NCBI GenBank assembly: GCA_016871855.1
Contig: VHBQ01000004.1
Coordinates: 1-64,000, forward strand
Source of the DNA: Gemmatimonadota bacterium
Lineage (GTDB): Bacteria > Gemmatimonadota > Gemmatimonadetes > Gemmatimonadales > Gemmatimonadaceae
Direction: 5' to 3'
Length of the DNA stretch: 64,000 bases
Below the pieces are notes generated by a model, which saw nothing but the letters and a program-made list of their open reading frames with translations, did no database searches and was not told the origin of the DNA. Positions within the stretch are counted from its first letter, which is position 1, and the number at the start of each line of letters is the position of its first letter. The position numbers and the translations under genes were made by a program. Of this stretch, positions 16,213 to 24,911 are shown piece by piece.

Positions 16213-18060
16213 CTAGTTGATGGGGGAGTGGAGGCCGCCGGAGCCAGCAGCGAACCGAACATTGCTGCGCTCCGCGTCAGCCGCATGCGGCTTCGAGCAG
16301 TTCCACATACAGACGCCGCAGTGAATGCACTTCTCGCGGTCGAACACCGGTACGCCATCGGGACCGGGCATGATCGCCTGTCCAGAACAGCCGTCGATGC
16401 ACACCTGCTCGCCGCACCCCGCGCAGGTGGCGACGTCGGCGAAGGTCACATGGTCGGCGAATCCGCCCGCTGCCTGCACCTTGCCGCCCATCAGCAGCGC
16501 GTCCTGATGCGAGACGAGCAGCGCTCCGTCGAGTTCAATCCGGGGCCATCCCGACCGATCCATCAGCGCGTCGTGCACCGGCAGGCCGGCGGCGAGGCAG
16601 CGGCGGCGAATCTCGCGGATCTCCTCCCCGGGGATGCGATCGCCGTAGTATCGCTCGAGCGACGGAAGCCGGTCGTGCGGTGGCACTACCTTGCCGGGCA
16701 TATTGACGAGGCCGCGGGTCAGACCGGTGAGGCCCATCCCGACCAAGCCGCGCAGGAAGCCAGCGTTGAAGCCGTCACGCGCACGCTCGGCGACGCCGGC
16801 ATCGTGGTCGACCCAACTCGCGCGACGACGCGCGACGTACGTCGCCTCGAGATTCTCCTTGGTGTACGGCTTGCCCGCCTTCGTCAACTCGATCACCGCC
16901 TCGGCGAGTTGCACGCCCGTGGCCCACGCCTCGTCCACGCCGGAGCCGGTGAGGACGTTCGTGCTGCCAGACCCTTCGCCGATGCGGGCGTAGCCGTGTC
17001 CGACGAGGTGCGGCTCGCCGCGACGCCCGCTCTCCTGCAGGGTCTTGGCCCCCCAGGACTGCATCGTGCTTCCCTTCAAGTGCTTCCACAGGCGCGGATG
17101 CGTCATCCAATGCTGGAGGTAGCGATACGCCGTGCGCGCCGGACTGTCGAACCACGACGGGATGAAGATGCCGACGGACGCCATCCGGTCGGGATGCACG
17201 TAGAGGAAGCCGAAGATCTCCGGCTCCGGATAGCCGAAGGTGTGCAGCACGTCTCCCGCTTCGAGGCCGCAATCGGGGGCGAGTTCGACGACCGCCTTCA
17301 TCCCGATGGCCCACTCGCGCTGGTGATGCCCCTTGGGGAATCCGAACCGTTGGTTGAGTTGCTGGCCCACCGGGCCAACAGGACCATCGCCGACCACGGT
17401 GAGAGCTGCCTGCACATCCATGCCCGGCATGTACGCGCCGGTTGGCGCGCCGTTGCGCTCAACACCCTGATCCACCAGGCGAACGCCGATGACGCGATCG
17501 CCGTTGTAGAGCGGCTCCTGCACCGGCATGCCCGGCCAGATCTGCACGAGCCCGGAGCCCATCAACTGCGAGCCCACCCATTGGTTGAGCTGTCCCAGCG
17601 AGAAGATCATCCCGTCATGCTTCTGCAGGAACGGAGGAATCCACGGCAGGGCCAACGCGTGATCCGCGCTGGGCAGGGCGCCCTTAAGGGCGTCGAGCAT
17701 GGCATCCACCGCGCGAACGCCCGCCGAACGGCGGCTCGCGCCGATAGGATCCTGCAGATAGAGCACTTCTTCGCGCGTGACGGACGTAGCCATCGGCACG
17801 CTGGCGAGTTCCTCCGGCGTGAACGAGGCGCGCAGTGCCCGCGCCCGGCTGACCACCCCGGAGACGCCGAACGACAGGTCGTCGGCGCGCTCGTAGCACA
17901 GCACCTGTAGCGGCATCCCTGGCATCACGCGGCTCTCGAGCAGGGTGTTGCCCTGCGCGTCCACCATCGCGCGGGAGAGCGTTGTGAGAAAGCCGCCGGT
18001 CGCCGGCCCGAAGCCGACGCAGACGATGTCGGTCTCCATCGTGCTGCGCACTTCGGTCAT
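16213..18060 (-). CDS. Electron-transfer flavoprotein:quinone oxidoreductase with C-terminal ferredoxin domain
   Basis: A 615-residue FixC/ETF-QO protein. It accepts electrons from EtfAB and reduces membrane quinone, linking beta-oxidation to respiration. The N-terminal FAD motif reads CVGFGPATGGFLTTLSRAM, where relatives have G-x-G-P-A-G-L. A TVVGDGPVGPVG segment and the LVGHGYARIGEGSG and ATGVQLAEAVIEL region follow in the FAD domain. The last 90 residues form an iron-sulfur domain with CAGCGEQVCIDGC and CIHCGVCMWNCSKP, eight cysteines in all; mammalian ETF-QO uses four for one [4Fe-4S] cluster. It follows acyl-CoA dehydrogenase by 16 bases and precedes etfB by 26. Confidence 0.88.
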   Translation of the reverse strand: MTEVRSTMETDIVCVGFGPATGGFLTTLSRAMVDAQGNTLLESRVMPGMPLQVLCYERADDLSFGVSGVVSRARALRASFTPEELASVPMATSVTREEVLYLQDPIGASRRSAGVRAVDAMLDALKGALPSADHALALPWIPPFLQKHDGMIFSLGQLNQWVGSQLMGSGLVQIWPGMPVQEPLYNGDRVIGVRLVDQGVERNGAPTGAYMPGMDVQAALTVVGDGPVGPVGQQLNQRFGFPKGHHQREWAIGMKAVVELAPDCGLEAGDVLHTFGYPEPEIFGFLYVHPDRMASVGIFIPSWFDSPARTAYRYLQHWMTHPRLWKHLKGSTMQSWGAKTLQESGRRGEPHLVGHGYARIGEGSGSTNVLTGSGVDEAWATGVQLAEAVIELTKAGKPYTKENLEATYVARRRASWVDHDAGVAERARDGFNAGFLRGLVGMGLTGLTRGLVNMPGKVVPPHDRLPSLERYYGDRIPGEEIREIRRRCLAAGLPVHDALMDRSGWPRIELDGALLVSHQDALLMGGKVQAAGGFADHVTFADVATCAGCGEQVCIDGCSGQAIMPGPDGVPVFDREKCIHCGVCMWNCSKPHAADAERSNVRFAAGSGGLHSPIN

Positions 18061-18076
18061 CGGCGCGTCTCCCTGC

Positions 18077-20200
18077 TCATACCGGGTAGTCCAGCACTTC
18101 CGGGATCATCACGTGCGACAACGACTCCGCCGCGCGGTCCTTGGCGAGCTTCGATCCGGCCAGCGATCCGTCCACCTTGGTGCGCAGCGCGATGAAGGCG
18201 GCGACATCCTGGAACGCTTCTGGATCGCCCGCCTTGGCGGCGTCGGACTCGGCACGGTAGCCGAAAACCAGCTCAGCGCAAATCCTCGTCGCCTCACCGG
18301 CGGACGTGGCGCAATGGATGTGCGTCAGGTCGCTGTAGAACCCGACGAGTCCGTCAATGCCCTCGGCCAGCGCCGGATGCGCGGGGCCCTTCGCCTTGAG
18401 TTCGATGACGTCCTGCACGAGATGGTACGTCGCCACGAGCCAGGCGAGCGCATCAGCGAGCGGATAGGTCACGCCGTGCCGCTGGTTCGAATACAGATCG
18501 CGTCCGTGCGCGTCCTTGGCCTTCGAGAGATACTCGCGCGACCAGAACCACAACTCCATGGCGGCGGCCAGTGTGCCCAGCCCGAGCGTGGGGTGGTCCT
18601 GTGCGATGCTCCGCAGCCGCTTGATCCACTGTTGGAACTGCTGCAGGAAGATCGGGCGCGACATCGTGACGGAGAGCTGTCGCCGCTGCACGACCTCGGG
18701 CCCCTCGTACGTCGCCTCCAGTTGCCCGTCGATCCACTTAGTCCCCAGGAATCCGGGGCAGTCCTCGGTGATCCCGTAGCCGCCCATCATGCTGACGGCC
18801 TCGCGCATCATGTTCACGCCGTGGCCGGTGTTCCACAGCTTGGCCGACGGAATGAGCACGCTCGACAGCGACTCGGTGACCATGAACTTCACCACCGGAT
18901 CCGCTTCAAGGGTCGCGAGCCGTGCCGACTCCGCCGCAGTGGGCGCCGTCTTATGCGACAGCACGACATACTCGGCGGCGTCCGCCTCGCGCGCACGCAG
19001 CGCCTTGAGCTCGGCGCGTCCGCCAGCGATCCCCTGCGCCGCCAGCGCCTCGGCCTTCGCCTTCTCGATGGCGTCGTATGTGTCGAGCAGGCGCGCCGTC
19101 TCGAAGCCGAGCGAGGCGCCGGCCTCGCCGGCGGCCCAGACATCGAGGAGACGGTGCAGGGCGTCTTCCTTCTGTTGGAGGCCCATGTCGAAGCGCGGCG
19201 TCCCTTCCGTGATGCCGACCGCGCCGCGGAATCGGCGCCGGTGATAGCGAATCACCGGCTCGATGGCGGAAAGCAGCTTGGCCGACGTCATGATGGCGGG
19301 CGTGGCGCGCGTGCGCGTGAACACCGCCTCGATGACATCCGCGTGGCTGTAGTTTGGCACGATAACGCCGTCCTTCACCGTGTAGCCGCCGATGATGCGA
19401 TTGGCGGGCACCTGCAGGCTGAAGACCGGGTCACGCGTCGAAGAGAGCTGATGGGCGAGTTTCTTGGTGGGAATGCCGCGGTCCCATGTCCCCGAGTCGG
19501 TTTCCTCGAGGATGATCATGCAGCTGCCCTTGATGCGCGGATCGCCAGAGTCCACCGCCGCGGTGACGAAGTTGGCGGCGCCCATGTTGGTGATGAAGCG
19601 TCCGCGCTTGTCCACGTGCAGGATCGGCTCTTCGCCGTCCTTCCATTCCGCCACGCGCACGCGGCCGCTGAGCACGCCGGTGTCCACGCCCACGTACGGA
19701 ATGGACTCGGTGAGGGCGAAGGCGCCGCGCCAGATCGTACGCGACTCGCCGGGTTGCGGGGGGATCGACGCGGCCATGTACTTCTGCTTCTGCTCGGGCG
19801 TGCCGCGCTCGTGAATCGGCGCGAGGGCGAGCGTATTTGCCATGCTCGACGTGCCGGCGCCAGCGTCCACCCAGGCCAGCTCGAACGCGAGCAATCCGAG
19901 GACGAAGTTCTTTGGCCCTTCGATGTAGCCGCCGTACTCCGGGTCGATGGAGGCGGCGGTGATGCCCGAGGCGTCGAACTCCTGCAGAAGGGCCGCCTTC
20001 TCCTCGGTCCACTCATGCGAGTTGCGAGCTCCCTTGGCCACCGCGCGGGCCACCGGGCCGCGCGCCACGGCGCGGGCCGACTGCACCACCATCTGGCAGT
20101 CGAAGCGCTCAGCGAAGCGCCACATGATCTGCCGAACGTCGTCCCCGGGCAGGGTCTGCAGCAGCGGGGGGTGGTCTTTGGACGCGCCGTTCGCATGCAT
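18077..20200 (-). CDS. Long acyl-CoA dehydrogenase
   Basis: A 707-residue acyl-CoA dehydrogenase, longer than the common 380-residue type and closer to the roughly 600-residue FadE/VLCAD-like group with an extra C-terminal helical domain. Visible elements: IDPEYGGYIEGPKNFVLGLL, WRGAFALTES (short of the usual C-A-x-T-E-P), a flavin-domain sheet, NRIIGGYTVKDG, the helix LSSVLIPSAKLWNTGHGVNM and MMGGYGITEDCPG, which corresponds to the G-G-x-G-x-x-x-E-Y FAD region. It would oxidise fatty acyl-CoA to enoyl-CoA, passing electrons to the ETF encoded downstream. ATG 20200 is preferred to 20389 because the longer leader has no family character. It is the first gene of the operon. A 7-bp inverted repeat (20354-20360/20373-20379) lies in the 220-base divergent gap. 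Confidence 0.88.
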   Translation of the reverse strand: MHANGASKDHPPLLQTLPGDDVRQIMWRFAERFDCQMVVQSARAVARGPVARAVAKGARNSHEWTEEKAALLQEFDASGITAASIDPEYGGYIEGPKNFVLGLLAFELAWVDAGAGTSSMANTLALAPIHERGTPEQKQKYMAASIPPQPGESRTIWRGAFALTESIPYVGVDTGVLSGRVRVAEWKDGEEPILHVDKRGRFITNMGAANFVTAAVDSGDPRIKGSCMIILEETDSGTWDRGIPTKKLAHQLSSTRDPVFSLQVPANRIIGGYTVKDGVIVPNYSHADVIEAVFTRTRATPAIMTSAKLLSAIEPVIRYHRRRFRGAVGITEGTPRFDMGLQQKEDALHRLLDVWAAGEAGASLGFETARLLDTYDAIEKAKAEALAAQGIAGGRAELKALRAREADAAEYVVLSHKTAPTAAESARLATLEADPVVKFMVTESLSSVLIPSAKLWNTGHGVNMMREAVSMMGGYGITEDCPGFLGTKWIDGQLEATYEGPEVVQRRQLSVTMSRPIFLQQFQQWIKRLRSIAQDHPTLGLGTLAAAMELWFWSREYLSKAKDAHGRDLYSNQRHGVTYPLADALAWLVATYHLVQDVIELKAKGPAHPALAEGIDGLVGFYSDLTHIHCATSAGEATRICAELVFGYRAESDAAKAGDPEAFQDVAAFIALRTKVDGSLAGSKLAKDRAAESLSHVMIPEVLDYPV

Positions 20201-20421
20201 AATGCCGTTCCCTGACTGAGGTCGGTGAGGACAACGAACCCGCCAGCGCGACGCGCGGCGCCCAACATCAGCGCCGTGCCTGCGATCGGCAGTTCCGCGG
20301 GGGGCGGCAACACACCATCCACGTGCGGCAGGAAAGATGCCCCCGGGGCACGCTGGGAGCCAGCGTTTGGGCGCTCCCAACGCTTCCATGCGGCCGCCGG
20401 GGAGCGCACCTTCCCTGAAGC

Positions 20422-21642
20422 ATGACCACGCCGCCGACCTCGATCACCCCCGAGTGGCCGCCTCCGGCCGGACCGTCGGCCGCAGTGAGCTTCGCGCGCG
20501 GTCTTTGGCGTGTTGCCGCCGCGGATGTTTCCGCGGGGAACCGCGCCACATTGCTGCGCGACGGCGCGGCGACCTTCGACGCGATGCTTGGCGCAATGCA
20601 GCACGCGCGCCACACGATTGACCTTGAGTGCTACATCTTCCGCGGCGCCGACGATGTGGGACAGCGCTTCGTGCAGGCGATGCTCGATGCAGTGCGCCGT
20701 GGAGTGCGCGTGCGCCTGCTCGTGGACTGGATCGGCGGGCGCGACACGCCGCGGCGCACCTGGAAACAACTGCGCACTGGCGGGGTGGACGTGCGCATCT
20801 TCAACCCGCTGGGATTTCGTGCCTGGCTGGGCCTGTTGCCCCGCGACCACCGCAAGGTGCTCGTCACCGACGGCAAGGTGGGAGTGACCGGGGGCATCGG
20901 CATCGGCGAGCAATGGCGGATGGGCGGCGTCGGACCCAAGCAGAAGCCGTGGCGCGACACGGCCGTGCTCGTCCAAGGCCCAGCTGCGGAGGCGATGGAG
21001 CGCGCGTTCGACACGATGTGGTTGCGCGCGATCGGGCAGGGGCCAACGCGACGCGAGCAGCGACGCATGGTGCGGGCCGCGCGGAACTCTTGGATCGACT
21101 TCGCCGAGGCGCCGCCGGCACTCGTCGGCATCGTCGAGGGCGAGCCCGGCCGCTTTCGTATTTCACGCGCGCTCGACGTGCAGGCGTCCGCCGCCCGCGA
21201 ACGACTGTGGATTGCGACGGCGTACTTCATCCCCGCCTTCGGTGTGGTGGAGGCGCTCAAGGGCGCGGCCCGCGACGGCGTGGACGTGCGCGTGCTGGTC
21301 CCCGGCCGCAACGATCATCCGTGGGTGAACAGCTACGCGGCCAGCTACTACCCGGCGCTGCTGCACAACGGCGTGCGCATCTGGGAGTGGGAAGGGGAGA
21401 TGATGCACGCGAAGACGACTGTGATGGACGGCGTCATCACGCGCATCGGCTCCACAGACTTCAATCCACTTGGCGCGGCCATCAACTACGAGTTGGACGC
21501 GATCGTCGGCGATCGCGACTTCGGCGCACAGGCGGAGGCGATGTTCCTCGCCGACTTGGAGCAATCGCGCGAGGTGAAACCGCAACCCTCCCGGCTTAGC
21601 CGGGCGCTGTCGGGTGTGCGGCGCGGCGCAGGCGGTCGTTGA
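20422..21642 (+). CDS. Phospholipase D-family cardiolipin synthase
   Basis: A 406-residue protein with two PLD catalytic motifs: DHRKVLVTDG near residue 150 and MHAKTTVMDG near 330, the H-x-K-x4-D signature. Between them are NPLG (motif 1) and STDFNPLGAAINYELDA (motif 2), typical of bacterial cardiolipin synthases that join phosphatidylglycerol molecules at the membrane. There is no N-terminal membrane hairpin as in E. coli ClsA, so it resembles the ClsB/ClsC-like soluble group. It is divergent from the acyl-CoA dehydrogenase operon, and its 3' end overlaps the convergent sua5 gene by 47 bases. Confidence 0.88.
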   Translation: MTTPPTSITPEWPPPAGPSAAVSFARGLWRVAAADVSAGNRATLLRDGAATFDAMLGAMQHARHTIDLECYIFRGADDVGQRFVQAMLDAVRRGVRVRLLVDWIGGRDTPRRTWKQLRTGGVDVRIFNPLGFRAWLGLLPRDHRKVLVTDGKVGVTGGIGIGEQWRMGGVGPKQKPWRDTAVLVQGPAAEAMERAFDTMWLRAIGQGPTRREQRRMVRAARNSWIDFAEAPPALVGIVEGEPGRFRISRALDVQASAARERLWIATAYFIPAFGVVEALKGAARDGVDVRVLVPGRNDHPWVNSYAASYYPALLHNGVRIWEWEGEMMHAKTTVMDGVITRIGSTDFNPLGAAINYELDAIVGDRDFGAQAEAMFLADLEQSREVKPQPSRLSRALSGVRRGAGGR

Positions 21643-22603
21643 CGCCATCCCACGACGCGTCGGCCGGTGGCTGTTCCACACACACCACGTCGCAGGCCGC
21701 CTCATCGACAGCGTGCAACGCCGCGTAGATGCCGCGCGCGTAACCTAGCGCGTCCGCGGGGAGACGATGCATCACGGCCGCGCCTGATTCCGCGGCGACA
21801 ATGACCACGGCGCCCACGCGATGGCCAGCGCCCATCTCGCGGGTGATGACGGCCTGCACATCCTCTGGCGCTGTCAGGACAACACGGGCGCGCGGCGCAT
21901 AATGACGGTCGATCATCCCCGGCGCGGCGCGCGCCTCCTCGGCGTGCGCTGCCGGCGCCGGATCTCCCGGCAGGACACCGAGCACACCGGCGAGCTCTGG
22001 GCGCGAGATGAGTCCGGGGCGCAGCAGGATCGGCACGTCGCCGGTCAGGTCCAGCACCGTGCTCTCGATTCCCACCGATGTCGGTCCACCGTCCAACAGG
22101 ACATCGATGCGATCGCCCAGGCTGCGGTTCACGTGATCGGCGGTGGTGGGACTGAGTTCGGTGAAACGGTTTGCGCTTGGCGCGGCGATGGGCCGGTCAG
22201 CCGCCGCAATGAGAGCGAGCGCCACCGGATGCGCCGGCATGCGCACGGCCACCGTGTCACGGCCCGCCGTGAGCGCCAGCGGGACATGCGCCGCGCGCGG
22301 CAGGACCAGGGTCAGGGGACCGGGCCAGAAGCGCTCTGCCAGAGACGCCGCTGCATCGGGCCATCTGGTCACCAGCGTGCACGCGTGCTCGACGCCGGCG
22401 ACATGGGCGATGATCGGATTGTAGGACGGTCGGCCTTTCGCGGCGAAGATGCCAAGCACCGCGCGCTCGTTCAGTGCGTCGGCGCCCAGTCCATAGACGG
22501 TCTCCGTGGGAAAGGCCACCAACCCGCCGCGTCGGATCACTGCCGAGGCTTCAGCGATGACATCCGGCTGCGGCTGAGCCGGATCGACCAATCGGCGAAT
22601 CAC
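21596..22603 (-). CDS. L-threonylcarbamoyladenylate synthase (Sua5 type)
   Basis: A 335-residue Sua5: an N-terminal YrdC domain (GGLVAFPTETVYGLGADA, KGRPSYNPIIAH, WPGPLTLVLP, VAVRMPAHPVA, PIAAPSANRF, GGPTSVGIESTVLDL) followed by a linker and the Sua5-specific C-terminal Rossmann-like domain, beginning at the PGMIDRHYAPRA motif. It makes threonylcarbamoyl-AMP from threonine, bicarbonate and ATP for the tRNA t6A37 modification. GTG 22603 is chosen because it forms a GTGA overlap with the M20 gene stop at 22600. The longer ATG frame would overlap it by 28 bases. As a housekeeping gene it rides at the end of an amino-acid operon. Confidence 0.92.
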   Translation of the reverse strand: MIRRLVDPAQPQPDVIAEASAVIRRGGLVAFPTETVYGLGADALNERAVLGIFAAKGRPSYNPIIAHVAGVEHACTLVTRWPDAAASLAERFWPGPLTLVLPRAAHVPLALTAGRDTVAVRMPAHPVALALIAAADRPIAAPSANRFTELSPTTADHVNRSLGDRIDVLLDGGPTSVGIESTVLDLTGDVPILLRPGLISRPELAGVLGVLPGDPAPAAHAEEARAAPGMIDRHYAPRARVVLTAPEDVQAVITREMGAGHRVGAVVIVAAESGAAVMHRLPADALGYARGIYAALHAVDEAACDVVCVEQPPADASWDGVNDRLRRAAHPTAPG

Positions 22604-23793
22604 GGACGGCTTGCCACGCGCGCGCACTCGGCGAGCACCGCCGCGCCGATGAACAGCGATTCTTCGGCGCTTTGAAAGCGTGGAGAGTGCGCTGGAATCC
22701 GCTCGCCGCCTTCTTCACGGGCGCCGATGCGCAGGAAGCAACCGGCAATGCGCTCGAGGTAGAACGCGAAGTCCTCGCCACCCATGTTCGTGGTGCCAAA
22801 CGGCACCACGGCATCCGCGCCCAGCACGCGCGCTGCCGCCTCCGCGGCCCACGCCGCGCCGTCGGGGGAATTCACCACCGGGGGCGTGCGTTCGTCCCAG
22901 CGCACGATGGCACTCAGCCGATGCGCGCTTGCCACGCCTTGGGCGAGGCGTTCCACGTCGCCGACGAGGAGTTCGCGGGCTGCCGTTGTCGTGGCGCGCA
23001 CTGTGCCGCGCAACGTCGCGCCTTCGGGGATGATGTTGGGCGCCGATCCCGCCTGCACCATGCCCACAGTCACGACTCCCGGCTGCGCGGGATCGAGGCG
23101 GCGTGAGACGATGGTCTGCAGCGACGAGATCAATGCCGCCAGTCCCACGATGGGATCGGCCGACTCGTGCGGCCGCGCGCCGTGCGCACCGGTGCCGGTC
23201 AGTGCGATGGTGAAGGTGTCAGTTGACGCGGCGAGCGGGCCCGCCTGGGCCACGACTTCACCGACCGCGAATCGGCGATCCACGTGTCCGCCAAAGATCG
23301 CGCGCACGCCGGCGAGCGCGCCGCTCTCCAGCACGCGCGCCGCACCCTGTCCGACTTCCTCGGCGGGCTGCAGCACCAACAGGGTGTCTCCTGCGGCCGG
23401 CTCCTTCATCAGGAGCAACGCCGCGCCCACCGTCCACGTGGCGTGCACGTCATGGCCGCAGGCGTGCATCACGCCGTCGTGGCGCGACGCGTAGGGAAGT
23501 CCGGTGGCTTCCTGAATGGGAAGCGCGTCGATGTCACCGCGCAGGGCAATCGTAGGTGCTCCCGTGACCGTGCCGGGGATCCGCGCCACGAGACCCGTGT
23601 CGGCCACGCGCCGAATGTCGGTCACGCCCAGCGCGCGCAGCGCCTCCTCCAGCCGCGACTGCGTGCGGACTTCCTTCCACGACAGTTCGGGATGGGCGTG
23701 GAGGTCGCGCCGCAGGGCGACAAGGCGCGCGGCGTCCTCGTCGGAGAAGCGCGCCCGAACGATGGCCGGGACGGCAGGGATGTTCTCGTTCAT
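22600..23793 (-). CDS. M20-family amidohydrolase/N-acyl amino acid deacylase
   Basis: A 397-residue M20D-type metallohydrolase. Zinc ligands are visible in ALRGDIDALPIQEATG (D), MHACGHDVHATWTVG (C-x-H-D-x-H), LLVLQPAEEVGQGA (E-E), and the late MGGEDFAFYLER (E-D-F). A lid/dimerisation domain lies in the middle (HGARPHESADPI). Proteins of this group remove acetyl, succinyl or other acyl groups from amino acids. Start ATG 23793 overlaps the racemase stop by 4 bases (ATGA). Next to a racemase-like enolase and a GNAT, N-succinyl-L-amino-acid desuccinylase is the natural role, inferred from context. Confidence 0.85.
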   Translation of the reverse strand: MNENIPAVPAIVRARFSDEDAARLVALRRDLHAHPELSWKEVRTQSRLEEALRALGVTDIRRVADTGLVARIPGTVTGAPTIALRGDIDALPIQEATGLPYASRHDGVMHACGHDVHATWTVGAALLLMKEPAAGDTLLVLQPAEEVGQGAARVLESGALAGVRAIFGGHVDRRFAVGEVVAQAGPLAASTDTFTIALTGTGAHGARPHESADPIVGLAALISSLQTIVSRRLDPAQPGVVTVGMVQAGSAPNIIPEGATLRGTVRATTTAARELLVGDVERLAQGVASAHRLSAIVRWDERTPPVVNSPDGAAWAAEAAARVLGADAVVPFGTTNMGGEDFAFYLERIAGCFLRIGAREEGGERIPAHSPRFQSAEESLFIGAAVLAECARVASRP

Positions 23794-24911
23794 GCTTGCA
23801 GCACCGCACGACGCACGGTCAGCGCATCCACGCGCTCGGTGTCCACGTCCACGCCGATCCCGGTGCGGCCGAGCGGCACGGTCATCATCCCCTCGTCGTC
23901 CATCGTCCACTCCGGCGACACAATGTCCTGGGTCCAGTAGCGGCGGCTGGGTGAGAGATCGCCCGGAAGCGTGAAGTTCGGAAGTGACGCGAGAGCGACG
24001 TTGTAGGCACGCCCGATCCCGCTCTCGAGCATGCCACCGCACCAGACGGGAATTTCCTGCCGTTGGCAATAGTTGTGAATGCTCAACGACGCGGCGAACC
24101 CGCCGACACGCCCGGGCTTGATGTTGATGATGCGCCCGGCACCGAGCGCGACCATATCCTGCGCCCGGTCAACTGAGGTGATCGACTCGTCGAGGCAGAT
24201 CGCCGTGCGCAGTTGCCGTTGCAGTTCGGCGTGACGCACGAGGTCGTCATGGGCGAGCGGCTGTTCGATCATCATCAGGTTCAGTTCGTCCATCTCCTTG
24301 AACAGCGGCGCATCGGCCAGCGAATACGCGTTGTTGGCGTCGGCCATCAACTCGGCGCTTGGGAGCGCCTCACGCGCCGTCCGCAGGTACTCAAGGTCGC
24401 GCCCCGGCTCGATCTTGATCTTGACCTTGTGATACCCCTCGGCCATCGCGGCCATGGCTCGGTCGGCGAGCGCCTGTGGCGTGGCCTGGATGCCGAGCGA
24501 GATGCCGACAGGAACGCGCTCACGTTCTCCGCCGATGAGCTGGGCGAGCGGGACGCCGGCCTGTGTGGCAGCAACTCCCCACATCCCCATCTCGACGGCG
24601 GCCTTGGCCATGCGGTGTCCGCGAAAGTCGCGGTCGAGGGTGGCATGCACATCGGCGGGCTTGTCGAACCGCACGCCCAGCACGCGCGGCGCGACGTACG
24701 CCTCGAGGGCCAGCCAGGCGGTGTCGACCGTCTCGGACGAATAGTTGGGCCACTCGCCGGCCACGCATTCGCTCCACGCCGCGGCGCCACTCGCGTCGAA
24801 GAGCTCAAGGAGGATGATTCGGCGTGTGGACACGGAGCCGGAGGAGATGCGAAACGGCTCGCGCAGCGGGAGATGGATCTCGCGCAGGACGATCTGGTCG
24901 AGGCGTATCAT
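23790..24911 (-). CDS. o-Succinylbenzoate synthase / N-succinylamino acid racemase
   Basis: A 373-residue enolase-superfamily enzyme (muconate-lactonising subgroup). Visible catalytic parts: GYHKVKIKIEPG with the K-x-K general acid/base, metal ligands LMADANNAYS (D), LMMIEQPL (E) and ICLDESITS (D), and the second lysine in IINIKPGRVGG. In this family the same fold makes o-succinylbenzoate for menaquinone or racemises N-succinylamino acids, and some enzymes do both. No other men genes lie nearby, and the flanking GNAT and M20 genes favour the racemase (NSAR) role. It overlaps both neighbours by 4 bases. Start ATG 24911. Confidence 0.88.
   Translation of the reverse strand: MIRLDQIVLREIHLPLREPFRISSGSVSTRRIILLELFDASGAAAWSECVAGEWPNYSSETVDTAWLALEAYVAPRVLGVRFDKPADVHATLDRDFRGHRMAKAAVEMGMWGVAATQAGVPLAQLIGGERERVPVGISLGIQATPQALADRAMAAMAEGYHKVKIKIEPGRDLEYLRTAREALPSAELMADANNAYSLADAPLFKEMDELNLMMIEQPLAHDDLVRHAELQRQLRTAICLDESITSVDRAQDMVALGAGRIINIKPGRVGGFAASLSIHNYCQRQEIPVWCGGMLESGIGRAYNVALASLPNFTLPGDLSPSRRYWTQDIVSPEWTMDDEGMMTVPLGRTGIGVDVDTERVDALTVRRAVLQA

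Noticed and set aside
16228-17910. A 560-codon plus-strand open frame
   Set aside because: Antisense to the ETF-QO gene with its cysteine motifs; it has no recognisable domain and starts without a ribosome site.
17945-20215. A 756-codon plus-strand open frame
   Set aside because: It is antisense to the acyl-CoA dehydrogenase and ETF-QO genes, which have clear family motifs. The frame is rich in Arg, Ala, Gly and His, as expected of GC-rich shadow frames.
23790-24911. Dedicated menaquinone synthesis role (menC) for the enolase-fold gene
   Set aside because: No men genes are adjacent, and the coupled GNAT and M20 genes point to amino-acid racemisation; the OSBS activity is kept only as an alternative.
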